64,000 nt of DNA from Rhodoferax potami (GCF_032193805.1 NZ_JAVBIK010000001.1:1571001-1635000); one strand, 5' to 3'. Shown: positions 1 to 10,083, numbered from the stretch's first letter. The notes: generated from the letters alone by a model not told the origin. Translations and numbers: made by a program.

Positions 1-115
1 TGGGTTGGGACGCGTAGTCCGGCAGCGCCATTTGCGCTCGCAACTGCGCCAACACCAGCGCGGCAGCCATGGGCCACTGCGGATGGGTGGCGTGGGCATA
101 GGGGAACAAACGCAT
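1..115 (-). CDS. FIST domain protein, N-terminal part (runs off window)
   Basis: The reverse strand reads MRLFPYAHATHPQW followed by an Ala/Leu-rich helix (AAALVLAQLRAQ) and stays open to the window edge. This opening resembles the start of FIST-domain sensory proteins in Comamonadaceae, which are about 370-400 residues long; only the first 38 codons are here. An alternative ATG at 139 would add eight residues and place the start 11 bp after the phaM stop, so the two genes are probably cotranscribed. FIST domains are thought to sense small ligands. Assignment rests on the N-terminal motif alone. Confidence 0.5.
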   Translation of the reverse strand, partial: MRLFPYAHATHPQWPMAAALVLAQLRAQMALPDYASQP

Positions 116-150
116 GACTGGTGTACCAACTCCGTTCATGAGCCGCAGGC

Positions 151-831
151 CTAACGGCCGCTGGCTTTGCGGGCCGGCGCTTTGCGCGGAGCCGCCTTTT
201 TGGCGACCGCTTTTTTGGTGGCGGCCTTGGCTGTTTTAAGGGCGTCTTTGGCCAAACCGGCGGCCATGTTTTTGGTGATGTCTACCGCTGTTTTGCTCGT
301 GGCTTCCTTGAGCGCGTTGGCAGCAATATGTTGAAACTGCTGGGTCAGCGCGCCCCACAGTTGCAGGGGGTCGCCCAGCGGGTTGGCGGCCGGCGCATCG
401 GCTGATTTGCTCTCGGATTTGCTGTCGGATTTGCCGGTAGCAGCCTCGGCAATCGATTTTGCGGTTTCGGTGGCTTTCTCGGTCGCTTTCTGGACACCGC
501 TGTAGACCGAATCAGCCGCCTTGAGCTTGAGTGCATTGGCCATATCGCCAATGTTGAAATTCATGCCCTTGAGGGTGGCCAGCGTCATCTTCTGGACCTC
601 CAGTGCCTGGATCGTGGCTGCCAGGGCCCGCGAGTTTTGCTCCAGCCAGAAGTGCACGTTCTTCAGCTCATCGATGCGCTTGTCCAGCTCCTCCACATTC
701 AAGGTCGGGGCCACCCAGTTGCCCAGGTTGGGCATCTGGGGGATATTGCTGCCGGCACCTTTGGCCAGGTTTTGCAGAAAGTCAAAACCGGGCACGAATT
801 TGCCGAAACCAGTGCTGTCTGAATCGCTCAT
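151..831 (-). CDS. phaM: PhaM-type polyhydroxyalkanoate granule regulatory protein
   Basis: The protein has 226 residues. PhaM binds PHB granules, activates PHA synthase and tethers granules to DNA. The N-terminal part has the family signature (GFDFLQNLAKG, then WVAPTLNVEELDKRI and NVHFWLEQN, about residues 15-75). A helical middle follows, then an Ala/Lys-rich tail with AAKKA and RKAPARKA repeats like histone H1 tails, which fits DNA binding. The ATG at 831 is chosen over upstream in-frame starts because GAGGAG lies 5 bp before it and homology starts there. The stop is 11 bp before the ATG at 139 of the FIST gene. Predicted cytoplasmic and granule-associated. Confidence 0.88.
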   Translation of the reverse strand: MSDSDSTGFGKFVPGFDFLQNLAKGAGSNIPQMPNLGNWVAPTLNVEELDKRIDELKNVHFWLEQNSRALAATIQALEVQKMTLATLKGMNFNIGDMANALKLKAADSVYSGVQKATEKATETAKSIAEAATGKSDSKSESKSADAPAANPLGDPLQLWGALTQQFQHIAANALKEATSKTAVDITKNMAAGLAKDALKTAKAATKKAVAKKAAPRKAPARKASGR

Positions 832-973
832 TGCTGCTCCTCGGGCTCGATATAGGCCACATCGACAGCTTACTCCAAGCCACAGGAATTGAAGAGCAGA
901 AAGCCCCTGCTTCAGGCCTGCAAACTCCCGCCCCACAGCGACGCCCTCAGCGAACCGGGGCGTCACCCGCATG

Positions 974-2380
974 TCAAGACAAGGCCGCCTTGAGCCCGGG
1001 CCACCGCGAAATCAGCACATAGTCCAACACGATGGCAGCCAGCATCACGCCACCGGCCAAAGGAAACGCGAGACCGGTGAGCACCATGACGATGGCGCCA
1101 CCCTTCCACAAGGGCGTCTGCGCGGGCACCGAGGGTGCAACCAAGCGACCACTCCCCGCAGGCCTGCGAATCCACCACATCACCACACCGCTGACGCAAA
1201 GCAACACAATGGCCAGGCAGGCCACGATGTTGGCCCAGGCGCTCCACAGGCCGATATCGCCCTGGTGCAGCGCAATGCCGATGGCCATGCCTTTGGCAAC
1301 CACCGAGTAGTCGGCAAACGCCACATCGGCCAGCACCCGACCGGTATAGCGGTCTATGTGCACGGTGCGGTCTTTGAAAGGATTGGTCAGGTCGCCACTC
1401 ATGGTGTCGGCGGAGACGGTGTACACCCCCTTCTCGTCCCGCGGCAGGTTGATATGGAACTGCCCGGCAAAGCCCAAGCGATTCGCCAAAGCCGCCACGC
1501 TGTCGAGGTTGACCGGCTCACCGGATGTCACCCCCGGTACGCCAGCGCCCGAGCCGGACTGCGGCAGTGGCGTTTGCTCCAGGCCCCAAGGCACATCGCG
1601 GATGCCGGCTGAGTTCAGGCTGGCGTGGGTCAGGTCGGAGGTGGGCACCGCGTCCCACTTGGCTGCGGGGAAGGTGCCCCAAGGCTGCACAAACTTGCCG
1701 CCCCAGACTTCCGTCCACGACATGCCGGTCAGCAAAAAAGAGAACAGCACCACGCTGATCCAGAAGCCGATGCTCGTGTGCAAAGACTTCCACCACCGGC
1801 GGCCTGTGGCCCGTCACTCAGGCACCAGCACCTGCGCCCAGCCGCTGCCATTGCGCGGCCAAAACAGGTACAGGCCAGTCACGATCATTACGATCCCCAG
1901 ACCGGAAGCTACCTCCATGACGCGCTTGCCGGTGTCCCCCAGCAGCAGGCTGGCGTGAATCTTCCGGGCCCAGGCGAAGCCGGTGCTCTCTTTGTCTGTG
2001 GACTGGATGACAGTAGCGGTGTAGGGGTTGACCGCGACCGCCTCGGTCGCGTGACCCTGCGCCACGATGAACCAGGCCGCCAAGTCCGGCGATTTGGGTG
2101 CGATGTATTCCTTCAGCGTGACATCCGGAAAGTGGGCAAACACGGCCTTGGCTTGGGCGGTAACCGCTTGGGTTGTGGCTTGCGGCTGAACGTACACCAG
2201 GTTGCCAAGGCGGCTCTGGAAACCGGTGAAATACACCATCACCAAACCGGTGATCGCCAACACCAACAAAAAGGGAACCACAAACAGACCGGTATAAAAA
2301 TGCCAGCGCCAGGCAGTTGCATATAGACGGGAAGACGAGGCTGCGCGCGACGGCGCCGCCTTGGGGGCAAGAGAAGACAT
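974..2380 (-). pseudogene. PepSY-associated TM protein interrupted by an in-frame TGA
   Basis: Two open stretches lie in the same frame: 2380-1817 encodes 188 residues and 1813-974 encodes the rest. They are separated only by a TGA at 1814-1816. The reading continues ...LVPE-stop-RATGRRWWKSLHTSIG, and RWWKSLHTSIGFW is a conserved segment of this family, so about ten codons after the stop are already homologous. The total is about 468 residues, normal for PepSY_TM proteins with four or more membrane helices (WRWHFYTGLFVVPF near residue 25, later helices around 205, 370 and 430) and periplasmic PepSY domains. Such proteins are often iron- or copper-related membrane proteins. It is last in a copper-type cluster. 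A nonsense mutation, sequencing error or readthrough could explain it; no frameshift is needed. Confidence 0.8.
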
Positions 2381-2476
2381 AGTTCAAACATCCACGAAAC
2401 ATGAAGCACCGCAACCGGCGAAGAAACATCGCCGGGCCGCGGAAAGAGCCTGCACACAGCCGGTGCAGGAAGGTGC

Positions 2477-2869
2477 TTATGTCAAGTCCGGCGGGCCCCG
2501 CGCTGGCGGCGGGCGCGAGAGTATTTGAAGCAGGTGCGCGGCTGGCAGCACCGCAATCGGGACGCTACGGGCAGGCTGCGCCGCAAAGGGCAACGCTGCG
2601 GGCGGTGGCGCCGCACGGTCTGAGGGTTGCAGGCAAAACGGGCAGTGGTCCAGCGAGAGGGCCACAGGCGCGTCGACAGGTGTTTCTACCTGCGCATCTG
2701 CAGCTCCGCGCACCCACTGGGCTGCACCATTGGCGGAACAAATTTCGACCCACGCCCCGGCGCTGGCCCATGCCGCTGCGCGAGATACGGTGGGCAATGC
2801 CGCACCCAGCCCCATGACGCACAGCATGAGCCACACCGCCCATCGGCGATGGAGTGGCATGCGGTTCAT
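2477..2869 (-). CDS. DUF2946 family protein
   Basis: About 130 residues. An N-terminal hydrophobic helix (WAVWLMLCVMGLGAALP) suggests a signal or anchor, and DHCPFCLQPSD is the hallmark His/Cys segment of DUF2946 proteins. These occur next to copper and TonB-related genes; the biochemical role is unknown, and metal binding by the CxxC is an inference. Starts are ambiguous: ATG at 2869, ATG at 2860, or a GTG at 2887; none has a strong ribosome site. It lies between the PCuAC gene and the interrupted PepSY gene, all on the minus strand. Confidence 0.72.
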   Translation of the reverse strand: MNRMPLHRRWAVWLMLCVMGLGAALPTVSRAAAWASAGAWVEICSANGAAQWVRGAADAQVETPVDAPVALSLDHCPFCLQPSDRAAPPPAALPFAAQPARSVPIAVLPAAHLLQILSRPPPARGPPDLT

Positions 2870-2913
2870 GGAGTGGGGCAAGGCCACGCTAGAGGCTCTG
2901 AGGCGTTAGCCGC

Positions 2914-3405
2914 TTAGTGCTTGTGGGCACCGTGCGCAGGCGCTGCAGCCGCTCCGGCGGGGGCAGTTTGCGAGACCGGCAGCTTGATCTCTTTTTTGGT
3001 TTCCACGCCCTTGGCGTCTTTGAAAACCAGGGTGACCGGGATGGTGGTGTCTTTTTGCAAAGGCAATTTCAAGTCCATCAACATGACGTGATAGCCGCCC
3101 GGCTTGAGCTCGACTGGCTTGCCCGCAGGCAGCTCCAATCCGTTAGCGAGCGCACGCATTTTCATGACATCGCCCTCCATCTTCATTTCGTGGACCTCGG
3201 CCACTCCGGCGACCGGGGAGCTGACGGACACCAAGCGACCGGGCGTTTGCGCGGTCAATGTCATGAAGGCGCCGCTGGCCTTCTGGCCTTGCACCGTGGC
3301 GCGGGCCCATGCGTTTTGCACCTCCACGTTCTGGGCCTGAGCCCACGACGTGAAGGCAAGACCGGTGACGCACACCGCGGTGGCAATAGAACGGATCAAT
3401 GTCAT
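2914..3405 (-). CDS. Periplasmic copper chaperone, PCuAC family
   Basis: The protein has 163 residues with a signal peptide (cleavage near WAQAQ, residue 24). The mature part has the PCuAC fold with His72, Met83 and the HVM pair His106/Met108, matching the H...M...HxM Cu(I) site of the family. The tail (HGAHKH) is His-rich and may add a second copper site. PCuAC proteins carry Cu(I) in the periplasm, classically to the CuA site of cytochrome oxidase. A ribosome site (GGAGT) precedes the ATG. YcnI upstream and DUF2946 downstream support a copper-acquisition operon. Confidence 0.9.
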   Translation of the reverse strand: MTLIRSIATAVCVTGLAFTSWAQAQNVEVQNAWARATVQGQKASGAFMTLTAQTPGRLVSVSSPVAGVAEVHEMKMEGDVMKMRALANGLELPAGKPVELKPGGYHVMLMDLKLPLQKDTTIPVTLVFKDAKGVETKKEIKLPVSQTAPAGAAAAPAHGAHKH

Positions 3406-3423
3406 AGCTACTCCTGTAAAAGT

Positions 3424-3972
3424 TCAGTGGGCATGGCCGCCGGCGGCCTGGACATCCAGGACATCCAGACGGGCCGCGGGGAATTCCAAACGGTGGGCGT
3501 TTTGCCCGTGCGCGGGGATCTCGACCCAAGCGTTCCGGCCGGACTCGCAAGCCTGCACCACTTTGAACCACAAAGTGCCCGGCTTCTTGGGGGTGGTGCC
3601 GCGGAACACAAATTCGTCGGCAAACGCATCAGGGAGCGCATTCTCAGCGCCTTTGGCGGTCCAGGTGATTTCCTGCACGCCCTCGGTATAGGTTTTGCCA
3701 TGGGCTTCATAAGGCTGCTCGAGCTTACCGATTTTGGTGCTCACCGCCCAACCCGGCTTGACAAGGGGCTGCGCGCTGGTGAACCCGGAAGGAATCGCTA
3801 CGGTGATCGCCGTGGTGGCCGCACCGGCACAGCCGTGCCCAACCCGCAGAACCGCACGGTAGCCCGCGCCGGCCGCTGCAGCCTGGTCGGCCAACGTTAC
3901 ATGAGAAAAAACAGCACTAGCTCCCGTCATCATTGCGCAAGCAGCTACTAATTTTATAGCAAAACGAACCAT
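3424..3972 (-). CDS. ycnI: YcnI/DUF1775 copper-binding protein
   Basis: The protein has 182 residues from the ATG at 3972, preceded by GGGGTG. The signal peptide ends near FS-HVTLAD, giving a mature N-terminal His typical of YcnI, which binds Cu(II) through that His. The DUF1775 body contains PLVKPGW, ITWTAKGAENALPD and a conserved VQACESG. Unusually, the signal peptide codons (FAIKLVAACAMM) are made from a copy of the family repeat described at 3906-3964. The Cox17-like C-terminal extension of some family members is absent. Predicted periplasmic partner of the PCuAC chaperone 18 bp downstream. Confidence 0.87.
   Translation of the reverse strand: MVRFAIKLVAACAMMTGASAVFSHVTLADQAAAAGAGYRAVLRVGHGCAGAATTAITVAIPSGFTSAQPLVKPGWAVSTKIGKLEQPYEAHGKTYTEGVQEITWTAKGAENALPDAFADEFVFRGTTPKKPGTLWFKVVQACESGRNAWVEIPAHGQNAHRLEFPAARLDVLDVQAAGGHAH
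3906..3964. repeat. Family repeat copy in the ycnI signal-peptide region
   Basis: ACTAGCTCCCGTCATCATTG then CGCAAGCAGCTACTAATTTT and ATAGCAAAA (plus strand). Core order fits the other copies. It encodes most of the YcnI signal peptide. Confidence 0.85.
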
Positions 3973-4094
3973 ACAACACCCCAATAAGATCGGCGTAGCC
4001 CGGTGCTAACACGCACGGCAAGGCACACCTGACTCACAAAAAACGAATGGAAAGCGAGAACCGCCAGCCGGGCAGCCACAAGCTGCCGACGGGC

Positions 4095-4457
4095 TTAGGC
4101 CACAGCGGGGGGGCCGCGGGCCGACGCGGGGTCGGCATCTTGGGGGGTGAAGTGCCGGAAGGCGGCCATCGGCCGGACGGCAGGAGGGGTTTCGGGCGAT
4201 ACAACCTCGGGGAAGACAGACGGCGGCGCACCTGCAGACAAGCACAGCACGCAGTCCAGCGCATGGACCATCGGCTGGGTGCCGGTGTCATCGCTGCCGG
4301 ACACCAGCTTGACGACACCTGCCGTGGTGCACACCAGGGTGAGCGCCTGCGGGTTCACCACGGGTGCCGCGACCGCCACGCCAATCGACAGCGCAAACCA
4401 CACCAACATCCAACGGATGACGGAGCGTGCCTGGCGCAAGGATTGGAGGGAGGACAT
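4095..4457 (-). CDS. DUF2946 family protein, first gene of the copper cluster
   Basis: The protein has 120 residues with an N-terminal membrane helix or signal (WMLVWFALSIGVAVAA, residues 16-31). A C-terminal cytosine-type motif, HALDCVLCLSAGAPP, is the CxxC signature of DUF2946. It resembles the second DUF2946 gene at 2477 but is divergent in sequence. The downstream ycnI starts about 120 bp away, so it may be cotranscribed. Function is unknown; a role in periplasmic copper handling is inferred only from neighbours. Confidence 0.68.
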   Translation of the reverse strand: MSSLQSLRQARSVIRWMLVWFALSIGVAVAAPVVNPQALTLVCTTAGVVKLVSGSDDTGTQPMVHALDCVLCLSAGAPPSVFPEVVSPETPPAVRPMAAFRHFTPQDADPASARGPPAVA

Positions 4458-4578
4458 GGGTCGGGATTATGTACGAGCCGGCGGCAAGGGGCCTGGTCAT
4501 CGCCCCAAGCTTGACACGCATCAAAGCTTTTTTCGGCGGGCAGGTAGAGCATGGCAAATCCACAACGCAGGAAACACC

Positions 4579-4938
4579 ATGACACACCCCGACCTCCACA
4601 GCTACCAGAAACAATTGCTCCAGCAGCGCGACGACTTGCGCGCCCGCCTGAACCAGCTGCGCGGTGGCGAACCCAGCCGGGCATTGGCCTCGGCCGCACA
4701 TTTCAGCGGACACGAAGACCCCCAAGCCCAAGCCAACACCGAGCGCGACCTGGAGCTGGCACTGGATGAGCACGAAACGGCCGAACTACGCCGCATCGAC
4801 GCGGCCCTGCAACGGGCAGCTCTCGGCACTTACGGCCGGTGCATCGCCTGTGGCACCACCATCCCCGAAGCCCGGCTGCGCGCCACCCCGGATGCGGAGC
4901 GCTGCATCGACTGCCAAAGCGCCCTTGAAGACGCCTGA
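4579..4938 (+). CDS. DksA/TraR family C4 zinc-finger protein
   Basis: The protein has 119 residues: a coiled-coil N-terminal half (residues 5-80, QKQLLQQRDDLRARLNQL then ELRRIDAALQRA) and a C4 zinc finger (Cys88, Cys91, Cys109, Cys112, in CIACG and RCIDC). This architecture binds RNA polymerase in the secondary channel, as DksA and TraR do. The tip acidic residues of true DksA (DxxDxA) are not seen, so it is a paralogue rather than DksA itself. The start is the ATG with AGGAAA 5 bp upstream; longer in-frame starts are not supported. Confidence 0.87.
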   Translation: MTHPDLHSYQKQLLQQRDDLRARLNQLRGGEPSRALASAAHFSGHEDPQAQANTERDLELALDEHETAELRRIDAALQRAALGTYGRCIACGTTIPEARLRATPDAERCIDCQSALEDA

Positions 4939-5016
4939 TCGGCACCGCGGCAGCGCCGCGGGCTGGTATTCTCGGGCGCTCTTTCGACCACGCTGGCCCG
5001 CCCGGTGTTACGCGCC

Positions 5017-5625
5017 ATGATGAATTACACCTTCGCCTCTGCGACCATTCTGCTGATCCTGATCACGGATCCGATCGGCAACATTCCTATTTTTGCCAAC
5101 GCGCTCAAACACGTGGCGCCCGAGCGGCGGCACAAGGTGATCCTGCGGGAGATCCTGATCGCTTTCACCCTGCTGCTGACCTTCATGTTTGTGGGCGAGA
5201 GCTTTTTGCGGGTGATGAATTTGAGCGAGCTGTCCCTGCAGATCGGCGGCGGCGTGATTCTGTTCCTGATTGCGCTGCGCATGGTGTTTCCTCCACCGAG
5301 CACCGCAGAGAGCGAGATCAAGACCGAGCCCCTGATCGTGCCGCTGGCTATTCCCGCGGTAGCCGGCCCCTCGGCCCTGGCCACGGTGCTGCTGCTCGTG
5401 TCCCAACAGCCCGACCGCCGCATGGAGTGGATCGGCGCACTCTGCGTGACCATGCTGGTCAGCGCGGTGGTGCTGGTATCGGCAGAGCGGATTCAGCGCA
5501 TCATCGGCGACCGACTGGTCGTGGCGGCAGAGCGCCTGATGGGTCTGGTGCTGGTGTCGGTGGCGATTGAAATGATGCTGCGCGGCATCAAGACCTTTGT
5601 GCAGCAAGTCGCCGCAGCCAGCTGA
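5017..5625 (+). CDS. MarC family integral membrane protein
   Basis: About 202 residues and six predicted membrane helices. The opening LLILITDPIGNIPIF and central PLAIPAVAGPSALATVLLL are the two conserved DP(I/L)GN and P-A-GP segments of the MarC/YhgN family. The family is widespread, but substrates are not established despite the NAAT transporter label. Two adjacent ATGs (5017, 5020) are possible. A strong bidirectional hairpin follows at 5642. Confidence 0.85.
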   Translation: MMNYTFASATILLILITDPIGNIPIFANALKHVAPERRHKVILREILIAFTLLLTFMFVGESFLRVMNLSELSLQIGGGVILFLIALRMVFPPPSTAESEIKTEPLIVPLAIPAVAGPSALATVLLLVSQQPDRRMEWIGALCVTMLVSAVVLVSAERIQRIIGDRLVVAAERLMGLVLVSVAIEMMLRGIKTFVQQVAAAS

Positions 5626-5641
5626 GCTGCCGTAGCTCCAT

Positions 5642-5672
5642 AAAAAAAGCGCTCCACAGGGAGCGCTTTTTT
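5642..5672. terminator. Bidirectional terminator between marC and fghA
   Basis: Perfect arms AAAAAAGCGCTCC / GGAGCGCTTTTTT with a 4-nt loop and T-tracts on both strands. It lies between convergent genes, so it can terminate both transcripts. Confidence 0.9.
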
Positions 5673-5685
5673 GTGGGTCAGGCGC

Positions 5686-6546
5686 TTAGCCCGCCAGCCC
5701 CGCGGCGTGGTGCCGCACATGGTCTTCGATAAAGGTGCTGATGAAGTAGTACCCGTGGTCGTAGCCCGCATGACGGCGCAGGGTGAGCGGCTGCCCGGCT
5801 TGGGCACACGCGGCCTCGAGGGCCTGCGGGTACAGCTGCTCGTCCAAAAACTTGTCTGCCAGCCCCTGGTCCACCAGAATGCCGCCGGGGTACGGCGCAG
5901 CGCTTTGAGCCGCCATCAGGGCGCTGGCGTCGTGCGCAGCCCACAGGCTCTCGTCCGGCCCCAAATACCCGGTAAACGCCTTTTTGCCCCAGGGGCACTG
6001 GGTGGGGGCGCAAATCGGCGCCAACGCCGACAAGGTTTTGAACATGCCGGGGTGGCGTTGCGCCAGGGTCAGGGCGCCGTGGCCACCCATGGAGTGCCCG
6101 CTTATGCCCATGCGTGCGGCATCGACCGGTAACTCCCGGGTGATCTGCGGCAACAGCTCGTCGATCAAATAACTTTCCATGCGCCAGTGGCCACTCCAGG
6201 GGGCCTGGGTGGCATCAAGGTAGAAGCCTGCGCCCACGCCAAAGTCCCAATGCTCAGCCTCGCCCGCCAGCCCCGCACCACGCGGGCTGGTGTCAGGGGT
6301 GATCAGTGCCAGGCCCAACTCGGCAGCCACCCGCTGGGCACCGGCCTTGAAGGCAAAGGTTTCTTCGGTGCAGGTCAGCCCCGCCAGAAACACCAGCGCA
6401 GGCACCGGCCCCGCCGATGCTTGGGGTGGCAGGTACACGCCGAAACGCATCGGCAGCCCGATTTCTGTCGAGGCGTGCTTGTAAAAGCGCTGCACGCCGC
6501 CGAAGCACGCGTGCTCGCTCAGCAGTTCAAAGTGGGGGTTTTGCAT
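5686..6546 (-). CDS. fghA: S-formylglutathione hydrolase
   Basis: The protein has 286 residues, the usual family length. It hydrolyses S-formylglutathione to formate and glutathione, the second step of glutathione-dependent formaldehyde oxidation. It is an esterase-D type alpha/beta hydrolase: nucleophile Ser152 in GHSMGG, a conserved GLTCTEE oxyanion segment near residue 57, and a C-terminal HAGYDHGYYF carrying the catalytic His. It follows adhC on the same strand, with a copy of the family repeat filling the 60-bp gap. Cytoplasmic. Confidence 0.95.
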   Translation of the reverse strand: MQNPHFELLSEHACFGGVQRFYKHASTEIGLPMRFGVYLPPQASAGPVPALVFLAGLTCTEETFAFKAGAQRVAAELGLALITPDTSPRGAGLAGEAEHWDFGVGAGFYLDATQAPWSGHWRMESYLIDELLPQITRELPVDAARMGISGHSMGGHGALTLAQRHPGMFKTLSALAPICAPTQCPWGKKAFTGYLGPDESLWAAHDASALMAAQSAAPYPGGILVDQGLADKFLDEQLYPQALEAACAQAGQPLTLRRHAGYDHGYYFISTFIEDHVRHHAAGLAG

Positions 6547-6549
6547 TGT

Positions 6550-6606
6550 TTGCTATCAAAAGAGGAGCTGCCTGCGCAATCATTACCTGCGCCAGCAGCA
6601 CTTTTC
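6550..6606. repeat. Family repeat copy, intergenic between adhC and fghA
   Basis: Contains TGCTATCAAAAGAGGAGCTG, then CCTGCGCA, and an end of GCGCCAGCAGCACTTTT. It matches the other copies in core order (GCTATCAAAA, GAGCTGC, TGCGCA, GC-rich end, T-run). Confidence 0.75.
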
Positions 6607-6607
6607 A

Positions 6608-7722
<1,115 letters not shown>

Positions 7723-7726
<4 letters not shown>

Positions 7727-8835
7727 TCGGAGCTCCCTAGGGTGGTTTCTGGAGATGCATCAGGGGACGCATCGGTAATGGTGGATTCTGGAGTGACAGC
7801 GCTGGCTTGAGCAGCAGCCCGCGGCCGGCCTTCCGCCGGCACGAGCTCTTGCAGGATGGCGCCGAACACACTGGCGCCATCGCGGCCTTTCACCTCGATG
7901 CGGATGGTGTCGCCGAACTTCATGTACTCCGTGGTGGGCCTGCCGTCTTGCAGGGTTTCCATGGCGCGCTTTTCGGCGATACAGCTGTAGCCGTTGGGCC
8001 AGTCTGTGCGGTTCTTGCGCGCCACCCCTTTGTTGCTGACGGTGCCCGAACCGATGATGCTGCCGGCCCGCAGACGCCGGGTTTTGGCCGCGTGCGCAAT
8101 GAGCTGGCCGAAGTGGAAATGCATGTCGGACCCGGCCTCGCAGAGCCCGACTTTGCGGCCGTTCCATATGCACTGCACCGGCAGGTGCACGCGGCCGCGG
8201 GCCCAGGCGTCGCCCAACTCGTCGGGGGTGACCATGACGGGCGCAAATGCGGTCGCGGGTTTGCTCTGCACAAATCCGAAGCCTTTGGCTAGCTCATCGG
8301 GCACCAGGTTGCGCAGGGTCACATCGTTGACCAGCGCGATCAGGCGGACTGCATCCAAGGCACGGTCTGAGGCGCAGCCCATGGGCACATCGCCGGTCAC
8401 CACGGCGAGCTCGGCCTCGAAGTCCGCGCCCCAGGCCTCGCTGGCGCACACGATATCGGCATGCGGGCCCGCCAAGTCGTCGCTACCGCCTTGGTACATC
8501 AAGGGGTCGGTCTGTGCGCTCTCGGGCATCTCCGCGCCCCGGGCTTTGCGCACCAACTCCACATGGTTCAGATAAGCAGATCCATCAAGCCATTGGTAGG
8601 CCCGTGGCAAAGGCGCCATGCACTGGGCCGGGTCAAAGGCGAACGCGTGACGCGCCCGCCCTTGGTTGAGCTGGGTGTAGACCTCCTCCAAAGCCGGGGC
8701 AAGGTAATTCCAGTCATCCAGCACCTGCTGCAATCGATTGGCAATGTGGGTGGCGTAATGGGCCTGACTCAGGTCCCGCGAGACCACGACCAATTGGCCG
8801 TCACGGGTACCGTCCTGGTAGGTGGCGAGTTTCAT
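7723..8835 (-). CDS. Fumarylacetoacetate hydrolase family protein
   Basis: About 370 residues. The FAH fold is recognisable: [14 protein letters not shown] (metal-binding acidic residues), [18 protein letters not shown], and GSGTVSNKG. The family cleaves or isomerises acylpyruvates and related beta-keto acids using Mg2+. The specific substrate cannot be read from sequence; homologues in Burkholderiales accompany aromatic degradation or formaldehyde genes. The ATG at 8835 ([10 protein letters not shown]) is preferred to the upstream in-frame start. A 35-residue Ala/Thr/Ser-rich tail follows the conserved part. It is translationally coupled to adhC. Confidence 0.85.
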
Positions 8836-8913
8836 GCGCGCATTTTCGCTGGGTTTGCAAAGCCCGCGCACACTTGTGTCTACCGTACACTGCCGCGCAA
8901 CGTTCTACACACC

Positions 8914-10068
8914 ATGATGGCCACCGATTACGCCACCTCAGCGCCTTTGCGCCGACGCCCTTGGCACCTCGTAGCCCTGGGGGTCTTGGTGCTGGCGTTG
9001 CACTGGAGTTTGCTGGGCGGCTTTGCGTACACCATGCCGTGGCTGGCTGAAAGCAGCGCCGTGGATTCGCCCCCTATGCTCCTGCCGTCACTGTCGACCC
9101 GGGTGATTGCAAGCCAGGCCGAACCGGACACGCCGCCACCCACTGCAGCTCCCGCCCTAGCACGCCCGCGGCCTGCATCCGCAGCCCCCCGTCACACCGA
9201 CATTGGCGTGGCCGTCAACAGTGATACCGCCAGCAGTGCCAGCGCAACGCCTGCAAGCGACAACCCGGCCACTACGCCGCCCGAAGACTCGCCAAGTGAA
9301 CAGGTCGACACCGCGGCACCATCCAGCGAGCCGGCAAGTCTGGACAAAGCCGCAGACAGCGCCGCTGAAAGCCCTGCTGCCCTCCCCACCGCGCCCGCCA
9401 AGAGCACCGAGCGGCCTTTGCGCTTTGCATTTCCACCGCCAATGCAACTCAACTACGACGTGAGCGGACTGACCGACGGCCAACAAAACGTGGTGAGCGC
9501 AACGATTGCATGGCGACACGACGGCGCCGCCTACCAGGCCAGCCTGAATGTCACCAAATTCATGCTGAGCTTGCGGCAATGGAACAGCAAAGGCGCGTTA
9601 ACCGTCGCCGGCCTGGCACCTGCGCGGTTTGGCGAAAAAGGCTTGCGTCGCGCAGAAGTCGCGTCGCATTTTGTGCGCGAAGAAGGCCGTGTGATTTTTA
9701 GCGCCAACTCTGCGCCCGCCCCCCTGCTACCGGGGGCACAAGACCACATGAGTGTGTTCATGCAACTGGCGAGCATGTGGGCCGGTGAGCCCAACCGGTT
9801 CGGCGCTGGCGATTCGCTGTCGTTCCAGTCCATAGGCCCGAGGCAAGCGGAAACCTGGACTTTTGTGGTGTCTGCGGAAGATCGCATCAGCGTCCCGGGC
9901 GGCAATATGCAAGCCATCAAGCTCACGCGCGAGCCCACGGGGGAGTACAGCACCAAAGCAGAAATCTGGCTGGCACCCCAACTGGCTTATATGCCTGCCC
10001 ACATCAGACTGTCCGAACCCAACGGCAACGTGCTCGACATGGTCTGGACCGGCAGCCAACCCCTTTAA
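8914..10068 (+). CDS. DUF3108 domain protein with long linker
   Basis: 384 residues: an N-terminal membrane anchor (residues 19-40), a low-complexity Ala/Pro/Ser/Thr linker to about residue 165, then a DUF3108 domain (LNYDVSGL...VSATIAWRHDG...FMLSLRQWNSKG). The fold is predicted to be a periplasmic beta-structure; function is unknown. The next gene encodes a second, shorter DUF3108 protein whose domain aligns with this one (both contain GAQD..SVFMQLAS and YxVSGL/YDVDGL), so the pair arose by duplication. Starts at 8914 or 8917. It diverges from the FAH gene with 78 bp between. Confidence 0.75.
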   Translation: MMATDYATSAPLRRRPWHLVALGVLVLALHWSLLGGFAYTMPWLAESSAVDSPPMLLPSLSTRVIASQAEPDTPPPTAAPALARPRPASAAPRHTDIGVAVNSDTASSASATPASDNPATTPPEDSPSEQVDTAAPSSEPASLDKAADSAAESPAALPTAPAKSTERPLRFAFPPPMQLNYDVSGLTDGQQNVVSATIAWRHDGAAYQASLNVTKFMLSLRQWNSKGALTVAGLAPARFGEKGLRRAEVASHFVREEGRVIFSANSAPAPLLPGAQDHMSVFMQLASMWAGEPNRFGAGDSLSFQSIGPRQAETWTFVVSAEDRISVPGGNMQAIKLTREPTGEYSTKAEIWLAPQLAYMPAHIRLSEPNGNVLDMVWTGSQPL

Positions 10069-10083
10069 ATAAACACACTACCT

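Noticed and set aside
2381-2476. Possible RNA gene in the gap before PepSY
   Set aside because: No conserved stem structure or promoter is visible; it is a short intergenic spacer.
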